A DNA stretch of 64,000 nt from Cotesia glomerata (Eukaryota > Arthropoda > Insecta > Hymenoptera > Braconidae), in assembly GCF_020080835.1 (NCBI RefSeq), contig NC_058162.1:3968001-4032000 (forward strand), read 5' to 3'. Below the pieces are notes generated by a model, which was given only the letters and a program-made list of their open reading frames with translations, ran no database searches and was not told the DNA's origin. Below, piece by piece: positions 36,401 to 51,400 of this stretch (position 1 is the stretch's first letter; every line of letters begins with the position of its first letter). The translations under genes and the position numbers were made by a program.

Positions 36401-39400
36401 AAGTACAGTGTGATTTAACGTAATTAAGAAATGACCTTGTATCTTAGGAACTATTGACATTTTTAAAAATATAAGCTCTTCCTGATGTTACACTCTTCGA
36501 GACCTTTCATTTGAGTACCCACATCAATTTTTCATATATTTATATATTTTATATATATGTATATATGAAAAATATATCAAAATGCATGTGGGTACTCAAA
36601 TGAAAGCTCTTGATGAGTGTAACATCAGGATGAGCTTACATCTTTAAAAATATCATCAATTAAGAAATGACCTTATATCTCGTGAACTATTGACATTCTT
36701 AAAGATATAAGCTCATCCCGATGTTACACTTATCAAGACCTTTCATTTGAGTACCCATATCAATTTTTCATATATTTTATATATTTATATTTTTGTATTC
36801 ATGAAAAATATATCAAAATGCATGTGGGTACTCAAATGAAAGTTCTTGATGAGTGTAATATTAGGATGAGCTTACATCTTTAAAAATATTGATTTTAAGA
36901 GCCGGTCCCTATGATTGCAGCTTTTTATTTCTCGTCTAAATAAAGAAGATTTTCGAAAAAAACGCTCAGCTACGTAATAGATTTTTTAATTATCTATTTT
37001 ATAGCTGAGCGTTTTTTTCGAAATTCTCATTTGTTTAAGAGAAAAACATAAAACTGCAATTAGCTTTATCATCACGAGTGCAACAAGGATAGTACCGTTT
37101 CTTGTGAGTGCGACGCGAGAAAAAGATGGGATTGGCACTTAAAGATTTTTTAGCCGGGTTAAAACAAAAAAAAAAAAAAAAAAAAAAAACAGTAAAAATA
37201 ATGAGAAAATTTTCATAAATATTAAGAAATATTTTTTAAATACTAAGAAACGATTTCTTAAATACTAAGAAATCCTTCTATCAGTGTATTAAAAGTAAGG
37301 TCAAATACGTTTTACTTTGAAACCTGTTCAACTACTAGATACTTTACCTTACTTATTTACTTATAAATTCTATAAAAAATGAAATAAAACTAACCGGCGT
37401 CTCGACAGCAAAATTCATATCCGAGTGGTCTTGCGTGCTACTAGCCCAAGCTTGACACAAAGCTTTACGTGCACGTTTTCCACCGGGTGCGCTGTTTTCT
37501 TTTCCACGTCGTCGACCAGTACCATAGCCAGAGTCTTGAAGCATGCTGCTACTGGCCAGACTTTCACGATCTGTTTCCTGGCGTATTATTTCTGTCAATG
37601 CATCAAGACGACTAGGCGTTGCCGGTAACTGAGTATTAGCTCCACTTCGTCGTTCAATTTCAGCAAGAGCGTCTTTGAAAGGTGTTGGAGTACGTGGTGT
37701 GTTTCCATCTCCTTGATTTCTGCGTAAGCCTGAAGGCTGTGGTGTTGTAAGTGTACCAGGACTGCCTTTAGGAGTACTAGCACGTGGCCAAGAAGTTTCT
37801 GGACTAGCCAAGCTGTTAAGAAACTGCGAAGGACTGAACGGAAGCTGTTTAATAGGCGTCGATGGAGCAGTATTAACTTGCAATGATGATTGTTGATTTA
37901 ATAAATAATCAACCGATTGATTTCCACTGTCATTTATCGTTTCAATACGCACCGTACTGTATTGCGGTTGACGACGTCGCCGTAAAATATGCGGAGGACT
38001 TGTTTTACGGTCATCTTCATCTTCAAAATCAGGCATAGGTACTAAACGTATGTCTGATGTTCCAGAGCCACTTGCCTCTGTACCCATTTCTAAATTGAAA
38101 TACTTTGAAAAGGGTGAGGGTTCGCGTTTCATTCTTGCTTCTAGCCTTAATTGAGATGAATCCTCAATAGATATTACATTCTGATGATAAAGTGTCGGTT
38201 GATGGGATTGTTGTTGCACTTGTGAATGATGTGTTTGTTGTCCCCAACCACTAGACCAATCTAGTGAACTCATATCGAGGCTTTGAGATGTTATTGTCGC
38301 CGTCCGGCTATTTTCGTCTTTGAATAAATTATCCGGACACGATGATTCATCATGCATAACTCGTGGTTCCTTTTTAATGTTCAGAGAATTTTCTATTGTT
38401 TTTCTTCTGCCACGACCTGAATAAAATAAAATATTTAAATTAATAAAAATTTATTTTTTTTTATATATATTTTTAAATATATTTATATATTTTAAATATA
38501 TAATTAATAAATGACCTTGTATCTTATGAACTATAGACATTTTTAAATATATAAGCTCATCCTGATGTTACACTCATCAAGAGCTTTCATTTAAGTACCC
38601 ACATCAATTTTTCATATATTTATATATATTATATATATGTATTTATGAAAAATATATCAAAATGCCATGTGGGTACTCAAATGAAAGGTCTCGATGAGTG
38701 TAACATCGAAATGAGCTTACATCTTTAAAAATATCAATAATTAAGAAATGACCTTGTATCTTGTGAAATACTCACATTTTTAACGATATAAGCTCATCCC
38801 GATGTTACACTCATCGAGACCTTTTATTTGAGTGCCCACATCAATTTTTGATATATTTCATATATTTATACATATTATATACATGTGTATATGACAAATA
38901 TATCAAAAATGCATGTGGGTACTCAAATGAAAGCTCTTAATGAGTGTAACATCGGGATGAGCTTATATTTTGAAAAATGTCAATAATTAATAAATGACCT
39001 TGTATCTTGTGAAATACTCACATTTTTAATTATATAAGCTCATCCCAATGTTACACTCATCGAGACCTTTTATTTAAATACCCACATCAATTTTTCATAT
39101 ATTTTATATATTTATATATTTCACGAATACCATATATATAAAATATATAAAAAATGCCATGTGGGTACTCAAATGAAAGCTCTTGATGAGCATAACATCA
39201 GGATGAGCTTACATCTTTAAAAATATCAATAATAAAAAAATAACCTTGTATCTTGTCAACTGCTGACATTTTTAAAGATATAAGCTCACCCCGACATTAC
39301 ACTCATCGAGACCTTTCATTTGAGTACCCACATCAATTTTTCATATATTTATACATATTATATATATGTATATATGAAAAATATATGAAAACACATGTGG

Positions 39401-42400
39401 GTACTCAAATGAAAGCTCTTGATGAGTGTAACATCAGGATAAGCTTATATCTCTAAAAAGATTAATAGTTAAGAAAATACAGTGCAATTTAACAAGTCAT
39501 TATTTAATAAACCAAAATGTTATTCATTTATAGTTCACAAGTCACGGCAGTCACATAGTGACTAAAGTTGCTAGTTAAAAGTTAATTATCATTTTTTACC
39601 TCTTGTTCCAGTAACTTTTCCTTCCTCTGCCTCATACTTTCGTCGCATTGTACTATTCCAGTGATTTTTAATAGCATTGTCAGTTCGACCAGGTAATAGT
39701 TTAGCTATTTTGGCCCACTGATTACCAACACGCCGGTGTGCTTCAACAATTATTTTATCTTCAGCATCAGTCCATGCTGTCTTCTTGATACCTGGATTTA
39801 AATGGTTGTGCCATCTTTCTCTGCATTGCTTCCCTATTCTACCTTTCAGATGTCTTGCAATAAGTGTCCATTTTTTCGGGCCATAACGTTCCACAAGTTC
39901 CACAACTTTCTCGTCCTCCTGAAGGCATTCAAAGAAAAAAAAAAAAGTTTTAAATTAAATACACTTTAAATTAAATGGATCATCTTGATACTCTTTAAAA
40001 ATTTTTTGCGACTTGCATTTCGACCTTATGTATGTCTCACAGTAAAATAAAAGAAAAAAAAAAAAGGTTATAAAATACCGGTGCAGACAGAATTCCATAC
40101 CAGTATCCAGCTTTAGTGTAAGTTAAAATTTCGCAGAATATTCTTTCAATGCGACTGCTTAAAGCCTCAAGGTACGGCAATGCAGGGCAGGGCAACTACT
40201 TGACAAAGAAAAATAAAATAAATAAAAAAAAAAAGAGAAAAGAAAACCAAGTTACATGGATATAAACGAGCATCTCTGAAGGCATCTTAGCAGCAGAATG
40301 GAGAACGAGCGGGCAACCAAAGCGGGAGTGTTAGGCCCCACGCAAACATCAACAGTGTAATACGTATGCCCTTGACTGTTGCTGAGTGCATTGGCACCGA
40401 AGCAACTCCAATGCAGAGCTAACAATACTGTATTCAACATATTTTGCTATAGTCTGAATAATATTTTAGAGAAAAGGAAGAAATTTATCAATAATTATTA
40501 ATTATAATATTTATTTTATCCTTAAGACTGGTTTTTAAAATACTTTTTAGAATTGTAAATAAAGTAACAATTTTTTCTCCAATTTTTATTTGAGGGGAGA
40601 AATACGTTTTCATTAATTTTTTTAAGGTATAAAAAATTATTATTTATTGAAACTATCAAGATATTTTATAGACATATTTATTAAGAATACAAAATTGAAA
40701 AGACAAAATTCTAAAATTTTCAGTTTAGTTGCATACTGATTTAAAAAATGAAAAATCAATTGATAAATCTATCCAAAAGGCCTTTACAATATTGTTATGT
40801 TATTAAAAATTTAATAAATGAAACATTTATTTAAAGTTTCATATTCTACGCATATATGCTTTGGCAGTACTGTATGCTGTAGTATAATTTACCCATTAAT
40901 TTTTAGGCCACTAAAATTACTACCGTTGGATCGAAAATAGGATGAGGTAAAGCTTGACTTCAGAGTACTATTTATTTGTATGTACCCATGGTCCTGTCAA
41001 GGACGATTTATTTTAAAGGGGGGAAATACGTGTATAAGGCCGTTTTCATGCTGATTTTCATTAATTTTTTTAAGGTATAAAAAATTAATATTATTTATTG
41101 AAACTATCAGGTTATTTTATAGATATATTTATGAGTATTTTTGTGTATTAAACAACAATATAACTCAATAAATAGCGGAGATATCAGCTGATACACATCG
41201 TAGGTTGTCATCCGACTTAGCAGTTGGTGTGCAGTATAGAAGCCACAATTTTTATCTGAAATCACTGGCACAGAAAATTTACTTTTTTTATATGTGTATC
41301 TTCTATATGAACCTCAATTCCAAAAAAAAAGTAAAAATTTGCATTTTTTAGAGGGCTGTGAAATTAAGTCGTAATTTTTTACCATTTTTTCATACATTAT
41401 TTATTAAAAAAAAAATAGTTTAAATAAAAATATCGCTTATGATCGAGGTTCATATTCAGCGTAATTGTATAAAGAAAAGTAATTTTTCTGTGCCATTGAT
41501 TTCAGATAAAAATTGTGGCTTCTATACTGCACACCAACTGCTAAGTCGGAAGACAACCTACGATGTGTATCAGCTGATATCTCCGCTACTTTTTAAGTTA
41601 TATTGTCGTAAAATATGGAAAAATATAAATATATGTATAAAATAACCTGATAGTTTCAATAAATAACATTAATTTTCATACCTTAAAAAAATTAAAAAAT
41701 CAGCATGAAAACGTCTTTCTACACGTATATCCCTCCTTAATATTGTTATAGCCTTTATTTATCTCCAGGCATAAACAATTCAGCCACGATTCATATATAA
41801 ATTTATCTTTAATGACAAATTTAGATATGAATTGTAGCTAAATTTTGTATGCCTGGAGGGAAATACCGGCTAACAATATTAAATAAAAATTGGATAAAAA
41901 ATTGTTGCAGTATTGACTGAAAAAAATCTAAAAAATAATTATAATATTAAAAAATATTATTTTTTTAAATTATAATATTACTTTCTTGTTCCAAATTATA
42001 TGTAGTGGAAAAAAGTAGTTATTCTAAAGAATAAATGATGAAAAAAATTTGAAGAAAAAAAAATGATAAATGACACGTTTGAACAAAAAAATGTTAATGA
42101 TGTAAACAGGGTCAAAGATGAGTGACTCTATGGTTTCTAATCATCTTAAAATTCTTTTGGGCTAAGACCATGAATATCAACTCAATGAATGATTCTTTAA
42201 AATGATTGCGCAACCAGGAAAGACGCTAGAGACTATTGTAAATAATAAGCACGTCCACGTGTATTCAAAAGAGACCCGCGAATTCTTGCCCTGTATCCTT
42301 CTCTTTACAATCGGAAAATTTTCAAACAAAAAACCGGTTCTGCTGGTATTATATACCGTCGAACATCTCATTATAGCTCAAGTCCGACTAAAGTGAATCT

Positions 42401-45400
42401 GCTTGAAAAAAAAAGAATTAGAAGATTAAAGCCCTTACCAAAATATTAATGTATATAAAATTAAAAAAATATTCGTTATTATTGTACAGATTCAAGAACT
42501 TCGTCTCACTATTGTAATGTAAGACTTGAAATTAATTTTTTAAATTGTATTTTTGCAGAGCAAGTTTAATATTATTTTTCTTATTTATTTTTTTTTTTTT
42601 TTTCAATCATATTTTGAGTTAATAAGGAAAATTTTTTTACCTCTTTAGTCCATGGGCCTTTAACGAGCTCTGGATTAACAACTTTAGCCCAACGTTGCTG
42701 GCATTGAACGTCACTCCTCTCTTGGAAATGTGAAGCAATATCATCCCATCTGATACCTTTGCCCAGTTTTTCTGAATTGCTTACTAACTGTTTTAGTAAG
42801 GCATCCTATATACAAAAAAATAATAATCATTTATCTACTATTAAATTTTATTAATTGTGTTAATAAATTTTTAATAAATATATTAATAAATAAATTTATT
42901 TATTAATAAATAAATAATAAATAAATTTTTTATTTTTATTAATTACTATTATTTTTTTGGATTTCAATTGCTAACACATTAATAGTCTATTAAATTAGCA
43001 ATCTAACTATTAAATTACTGTATTGTTTATAATTCATCTTCGTATACATTATAAATTTTTTTTATGTATTAACTATTGTAATTATAATTATTAACCCTGT
43101 TAACGGCTTAAGCTGTTGGGTTTGTTTATTTAAATAAATAAATAAATAAAAATCTATTAAAAAAAAAAGTTTTAGTTATTTATTGAAATTCATTCAATAA
43201 ATTTGACACAAAAGTTTTCAATTTTTCTTCAATATCATCAAAAATTCCCAGAAATCAGGGTAAAATTATGTGAAGTATATTCAGAGTTTACATAAAATAA
43301 AAGCACGTGGGATAGAGGGCCGATAACTTTCCCATGAGAAACCTCATACATTGAATTGTACTCTATAGTTTTGATCGCGCGTGCTAGTGAGAAAAAAGGA
43401 CAGGTAACAACAGGATCATCCCTAACTATTCTTTTGATTCATTGTTAGGTCGTCAGGGATTGTAATATAAGCCGTCAAAATTATTGTCATTATATTGAAG
43501 TTACATACAAGTTCAAACTGGCCCATAATTTAGGTTTGTATCAAACTAATGTTTCGCAATTATCAAAAAATATATCAAAATATTATTAATAAAAAAAAAT
43601 TTTAATAACTATCTACCAAAAATTAACAAAACTATTAGTACAAAGAATGCTTATTATGTAGCAATTAAATATTATAACAAACTCCCTACTGATATAAAAA
43701 CTGTAATAAAAGAAGTTAAGTTACTGTATAAGAAACCTTAATGGTTAATATGCTTAAAAAATATATTGAAAAGTGCGAGTATTTGATTGAATATTTCTTT
43801 TTATGATAATCATTTATAGTTTTGTATTTCTTTCTCTAAAAATTTATTACTTTTTGTACTTATGATCTCTTTGCATTGTATTATCGACATAAATTTTGTA
43901 TAAAAGTCTATGTATTATAAAACTATGTTTTTACTGATTTTTTGTACTGATTTTATACACAGGTGTTTTTACATCTCGATAGAATTCCTTATCAGATAAA
44001 TAAATAAATAAATAAATTTATTAAATTAAGAACAAAATAATAAAATTAAACTTTACCTCTTCTTTGGTCCAACGACCTTTGTTAATATGTTTTCCTTGCG
44101 CATTACTTGTACTCGTTGTCGTCGATGTCGTCGACGAAGATGTCGGATTTACAGAATGTGAATTTGAGTAAGAAGCGATTTGGTAATCATTTTCAGATTC
44201 ATCTCCACTACTCGAATCGTAGCCTGATCTCGAGCTGAAATAAAAAAAATTAAGTATCATTATATTAAAAATAAAATAAAAAATGAATTGTCTAGAAACT
44301 TAAAAAATAAGTAAATAAAAATCGTTATTTCCTAGTTAAAAGCGCACGGTTCGGTAAACATCCTTCCTGTTAATCGTTACAATTTTTTTTCTGTAATCGG
44401 ATCATACGAGCATCTTTAATTTTTTGTCTTTTTAGTCTACTTCTCGCCTGACATTATTTTTCTTGACTGGTTTCATTCTAGCCCTAAAAATCCCCGGATA
44501 CAACAACCACATCCTGTCCAGAAGTTCACTCACAAACGTATGTAGCCTTACAGTTTAATTAATTTCCTGTCTAGTAATGCAGACGATACCTCGTCAACTT
44601 CCTTCCCGGTTCCTTTACTCTATCACTTCCTAAATAAAATTATCCAAGTGTCACTTACTAAATTACCATCTTTAAGGCTTATTTCAGTTTATTATATATC
44701 TAATATGTTTCAGTCAGTGAACACCTTCCTGAATAGCTTTGTTCCGTACCAGAATTCATTCACAAAAACTGTTATACATAAATCTATATAAACTTTAATC
44801 TTTTCATTACATAACTATTTAAATATTTGCCGAGAAAAAAAACAATTTTTTTATCAATAAAGAACACACTAATGCACATACGTATTAAAGTATCATACCA
44901 ATGATATACAGCAACTCTGTTTGATTAAGAACAATAAATATAAATATCTTTATAGTGCTTAATAGAACTTAATTTATTACTTGAGAATATTTTTCTGGAT
45001 TTTATTATTCAAAGTTATAAATAACTTCAATCATTCATGCGTATTTTCTCACAATAGTTCTCTTAAAATTACTAAAAAAAATTTTAAATAATAATAATAA
45101 TAAACAGATCCATTCATACATATACAATCATTCAATCTCATTGTTCTACTAACTTTCAAGCATACATATAAATTATTCTTTATATGATAAATGACAATTT
45201 AAATATTTGAAATGCGTTCAGCCTAAAACGATTCTTAATATTTTTTTACTCTTAAATAATTACTTACGGAACAAGCAAAACAATTACATAACAAATGATA
45301 TAATAAAGCATACATCGCTTCAATTAAAAAGATAAAATCGTCTAAGTTATCCTTAATCAATAATTATTTAACCTGAGAAATTTATGACGTAATACATACA

Positions 45401-48400
45401 TATAATACGTGTATACAAATAGTAAAAACGAGTTTTATAATGTATGTAGTATCATTAACATCCATATTACAACAGTAAATTTATATCCTCGACATGATAG
45501 GATAATTATAAATAAATGCATTATGTTAAGTTAAATTTTAATTATAAAAAATTATTTTTTTATGAATTATTTAATCATAGGTTTCGGATAATATCCAAAA
45601 AATAGCTTGTCTCGTGAGTGCTTTGCATTGTGACCTAAGTTTCTACGGTGGTACTTATGGATTCTTCATAAACATGTCCAAGAAGCTCCTTTTGGGGTCA
45701 AATTAATCGAACTAATTAAATTAATTAAATAAATTAATCATCTGTCCTTTTTCTATTTTTCTATTTTCTTTTTTTTTATTGTAATCTCATGCATGAGATT
45801 ACTGAGAGACAATTTTATTTAATAGTAATAAAAAAGTTTATTGGACTTGAAAAAAAAAACTTAGTTAATATTAATAAAATTATATTTTATATAAATAAAA
45901 TTTTATTAGTATTTAATAAAATTTTTTTAAATACTAATATGTGTTTATTAAAATAACCACGAGCGTCGCTTTCGTTTGTTGTCATTAATATTGTTCCAAA
46001 AATTTGACGGTATGCAAATAATCTCAAAAAAAAAAAAAATTAATATTGATCAATTTAATTTATTAAGGTATATTAACATATAAAAGTTAAATGTGTTTAA
46101 TTACAATATATAATGCATGTTTCATAACATAACATAAATTTGTATCAATTATATAATATGGTCAAATATATTTTCACAGTAATATCTTTTAATAAATAAT
46201 ATTAAGATTTTTCAACGAGACATCCTACCCTAATCTATTTGTTTACTCCGGACTTTTATGTTGTCTTTATGACAGACAACATCTTTTACATACTAAGAAA
46301 AATTTATTAGTATTTAATAAAACATATATTAGTATTTAAGGAAATTTGATTAATATTTAATAAATTTTTATTTGGGATTAGCCAAATAAACGTTTTATTA
46401 AATAGTAATAAAATTTCATTACTATTAAATAAAATTGTCTCTCAGTGTGGATGTATATTGCCGATTGACGTTTTCTAAATAAATAAATAAAAAAAAAATA
46501 GATATGATAACACATTGTGTATCTTTATATTTTCGGCTCTTCGTCTATTTTTATTACTTATCGAACCATCTGTGAAAGAGCTCGCACGCTCACGGGAGCA
46601 TATGCTTATGGCATGTGCACTTTCAGTGTCCCATAGTCATTGTTATTAGCCTCCCCCAAACGAGACAAGGCTAGCGAGAAACGAAAGAAATACTAGGGGT
46701 TGTACTGCCAGGCACAGCTGTCTGTGCAGGGGGCGAGACAAGTATTATGAGCGTTATTTCGCTAACTTGTAATATAAGTCTATGTGTACACCACAACGAT
46801 TCTAAATGCATATATATCCTGAGCAAAGAGTGTGTATGTGTATAAAATCCACATATTGATTGGCAAAAACCACTCGCTTCTCTTCTGTCCCCTAGTAACA
46901 CAAAATCCTTTTTATTTTAAATATAAAGTACACTGATAGAAGGATTTATTAACTATTAATAATTTATTTTATCAACTGTTACTAAATATTTGTTAACTGT
47001 TAACAAATATTTATTAAAATTTAATCAATCGTATTTAATAAATAATTTATCAACTGTTAATAAATATTTATTAAATCCTATGATGTTAAAAAATCATTTA
47101 TTAACAGTTAATAATGCTTATTAAATATAAACAAATCCTTTTGTCAGTGTAGTGATTTTTATTTTTAATTCACTCTTTATCTGACTATAAAAAATATATT
47201 TCAATTATTTAACTTACAAAAAAATGTTATGCATATATCTGTCTTATTAACGTGAATTTTTTCGACGAAATTTAAATTTATTTAAATAATCATTCTAACG
47301 GCCTCCATATCCTTGAATTAAAAAATTATAAAAGCTTGATAATGTCGCTATTCATCTTGATTACTATATTACACTATCTGATGTAATGATTTAATTAAAT
47401 TGAAATGATATTTAAAAATATGGCTTGTGATATTTCTTTTTTGTAGAATCCGACTTTGAATTTAGGTAAATTAAATCATTTTTAAGTTAGCAGTAGTAAT
47501 GTTAGTTTATTACTGTACGCTGATAATTTGTTACAAAACAGACATAGACTCCTGATATCGATGGTAAGACATTTTATGAGCAGGTGCGTGACTCGACAGC
47601 TGTCTTTGACTCTTTCTTTCTCTTTCTTTTGCTCTTTTTCTTGCATTACTTGCTCTTTCTATGTTGAAGGCAATAGTCGATCATCAATCGTAAGTTATGT
47701 TTCAAGACATGTTATGTGGCAGCTGGTTGCGCTTATTGCGTCTATTTTATATTATGGTAGTATTATGTTAAAGATAATAAAGAACGTAAGCGTGCGCAAA
47801 GCGACTCAATGGAGGTACACGATAAGTTACCCGCATCCTCAAAAAACAGTGACTTATCATTTACTTTTTATTTGCGTTGCAATAATAAGTCTTTTAGATT
47901 CTAGGTGTAATGCCTGAAATCTTGAAGATTAGTTCCTGCAATTGCCATACTTATGAATATAATAGTTATACCTGGCCCTTTAAATTCAAGGAATCTCGGG
48001 TTCTGACGGTCAGCTGAGCCTTTTCTTTCTTTTTCGTCTTCACCTTCCATTCGTATCTTTTTTTAAAATCAACATGGCTTAATTATTTTATACTCTTCTT
48101 AACTATGACTTTGGTCCTTTAAATTTGTCACATTAATAATTTAGTAGGTATGCATTTAGTCAATATAAGTTACGACCAATTATTAGAATAAACATGAGGA
48201 TCGTAAGAGTTCGAAATAGTGAATTACACAGAAATAATAATTTCTTGATTAGAGAACAAAATTCTTGGCTCAAGAAAATTTTCAGGTGCCTGAAAGAAGA
48301 CCGAAGTTGTGTTGGCCGAAGTAAAAATTTTTCGAGAAATTCTATTCTTGGTGGAAGTCATTTTTTCTTAATTCAAATTATTATAAATACTTGATACAAT

Positions 48401-51400
48401 TAATTTTTATATTTGATCAAGATTTTTAGATACTTTAGGGAAGCAGCGCCACTTATTTCAGCTGAGAAAAAAATTTTCTCACCTTGAGAAAATTTTTCTC
48501 TTGAATATTTGATACCCATTTTATATTATTTTAGCGTGCAATTATACATATTTAATGAAAAAAAATGATTCAATATTATTTGATCTCCCCTTTTGGCAGT
48601 TAATCAATAAAAATATTAATGAAAATTTACTACTATCTTTATATTTAATTTTTTGGAGCAAGAGAGAAATTTTCTCAAAACAAGAAAATTTACTTCTATC
48701 AAGAACTAAATTTTTTGGAGCTCGAGGCTGAATTTTCTCAAAACAAGATTTTATTAACTTGAATAAATTTTCTTGGATCAAGATACTTATTTCTTAAAGC
48801 AATAGAATTAATTTTGTTGGAATAAGTGAAATTTCTTGTCAAAAAAAAATTTTTTTACTCAAGAAAAATATTTTCTTGGCTCAAGTGAACCTTTTCTTCT
48901 GTGCAGGTATATGAATTTAGTCAATATAAGTTACGACCATTAACATAAACATGAGGATCGTGAGAGTTCGAAATACTGAATTAGAGAATTAATTAGCAGC
49001 GTAATGTTTCTATTAATAAACCGACATAATCAGCATGAGACCCTTAAATTAAAGTCTTGGTATCTAACTTGACTGGCATCTGCAGGGTACGGTACCGTCT
49101 GCTTGAGACTCCCCTCTATTTGCCAGAAAAGCATGTCTTGTACCCATAGAGAAAGAGTGAGAGTCAGTTGTAAAATTTTGTCCCCTTTTTACTTTTAGTA
49201 CCCTCCTTTTTACTTCCTTCCATTCCCTTCCGTTTCGCGCCTTCTTAAGCGCTTCTCATGTACACGTACATGTACTTTGGGTGTAACAATAAACCCTATG
49301 AGACTATAGTCATATACAACAGCCCCTTACGCCATCTTTTCTCTCTTAATTTTACAATACATTTGTACGTATGTAAAGATGTGATGAATGTAGATGTGTC
49401 ATGCCTCTCATGTACACCCTTGTATTGATCGTTACGTAAAATCACCGAGTTTTACCCATTCTCGTTTCAATTTTAGTCTCATTAAAAAATATGAGAAAAA
49501 AAATTTTATTTAAAATAATTTGTGCCTTTCGATTAACGTTGTTAATAATAATATTAATTATTGTTTGCTGTAGTAAGTTAAAACACAAAGTATTAATATC
49601 GACACGTACGTAGGGAGGATCAGGGTTGAACCCCTTATAGGACATCTGGTCACCACCTGCCTTGATGCCTTACTTCATTCCTCTTTCTTTTATTTTTCTC
49701 CCTTTAACTTGTCCAGTAAAAAAGTTCCAAGATCACCGGTATTAAAATACACCGATGCCAACATGATTTCAAGTCCCATGAGTCGTGTTTTAAATGCATC
49801 GCGCGTACAAGAGCATCGACCTATAATGTATAAAGTTGTGTGTATTATTACAATACAACCTCAATCACCCGTGTTCTATTATATAGACTGTGTCAGAGAA
49901 TGCGATAATAAAAAAAAATAAAATAAACTCAGAAGGGTGCTAAAGTCCGAACGCTTCCGAGGATTTCCGAGAGGGTTTTCGAAACCTCCATCATCCCCTT
50001 TTAACTTTTTTCTACACCTTATGTTGCCATCATCCCCACTTGTGTGGACTTTTGCCCTTTTACTTTGTGTTCGTTCCCATGACAAGTGTGTAAGATCCTA
50101 TTTTCCGTGTGAATCTTTAATTCTGCCGTGGGAATATTCTATACTGCAAATAAATACTCACAACTGTTTATTCTGATGACCATGCACGTGTTTCTTTTAA
50201 CCACGCCTCTAGTCATTTTTACTCATCGAACTCATCTAATTCCCGCGTAGATATATATTATATATCCTGTGTTATTATAGCAGGACGATAAGGTATGCCG
50301 GAAAATTTAAAATAATATCCGCTTCTAAATGTCATCCAGGGAGCAGATGTACTCGATCACATTTATGGATGTACTTTCAATGGGAGAAAAATTGTTTACA
50401 CAGAAAAAAAAATTTCTTGACTGGAAAACAAAGTTCTTTATCTTGGCTGAAGAAAATTTTCGGGGGCTTGAGGAAAGAGCGAAGTTGTGTTGGACGAAGA
50501 AAAATTTTTCGAGAAATTCTATTCTTGGTGGGTCATTTTTTCTCAATTCAAAGTATCATAAATATTTGATACATTATATTTTTATATTTGATCAAGCTTT
50601 TTAGATACTTTAGGGAAGCAGCGACACCTACTTCTCACCTTGAGAAAATTTTTCTCTTGAATATTTGATACCCATTTTATATTATTTTAGCGAGCAATTA
50701 TACATATTGGATGAAAAAAAATGATGAAATATTATTTGATCTTCCCATTTGACATGTTAATCAATAAAAATATTAATGAAAATTTATTTCTATTGAGACA
50801 TTTAATTTTTTGGAGCAAGAGAGAAATTTTCTCAAGACAAGAAAATTTACTTCTATCAAGAACTAAATTTTTTGGAGCTCAAGGCTGAATTTTCTCAAAA
50901 CAAGATTTTCTTGACTTAAATAAATTTTCTTGGATCAAGATACGAATTTCTTAAAGCAAGAGCGTTAATTTTGTTGGAATAAGTGAAATTTCTTGTGTCA
51001 AAGAAAATTTTTTTTTCGCTCAAGAAAATAATTAGGAAGAAAAATATTTTCTTGGCTCAAGTGAACCTTTTTTTCTGTTTAGAAACTTTTCCCAAGATAT
51101 GCAACCCATCAATCTGTGAATATCTCCATTAACTCTGAAGACATTTTTCTGTCTAGATTTCGTCTAGAATTATTGTTAAAGTTTCTTCTGTCCGTAATTT
51201 GATTTAAATAATTTTATTTCTTCTAAAATTGCAATAGATCTTCTTGATTTTTCGCCCATAACGACATTTGTGCATTAATTTAAATACAACTTTTCAAATT
51301 AATATCAGTATTACTATTAGCATACCTAATTTTTTTAAACATATAAAAATAAATTCTGTTATCTTGTATCCATAGTTTCGCAAAAATATGTTAATTTTAA

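Noticed and set aside
37425..37783. Frames on both strands around 37.4-37.8 kb
   Set aside because: Shadows of Myb exon 5, whose frame is confirmed by B-Myb motifs.
40252..40440. 62-codon frame with signal-peptide-like start
   Set aside because: Single short frame in a Myb intron with no promoter, splice or homology support; kept only as a note on the island.
47528..47917. 129-codon plus-strand open frame in Myb intron 1
   Set aside because: Starts from a non-ATG codon, is driven by a CTTTCTTTCTCTTT tract, has no recognisable domain and no splice context.
48194..50604. Several 66-91-codon frames with shared KIFRCL/FSRNSILGG words
   Set aside because: The same words recur because both copies of one MITE are translated; there is no transposase motif.
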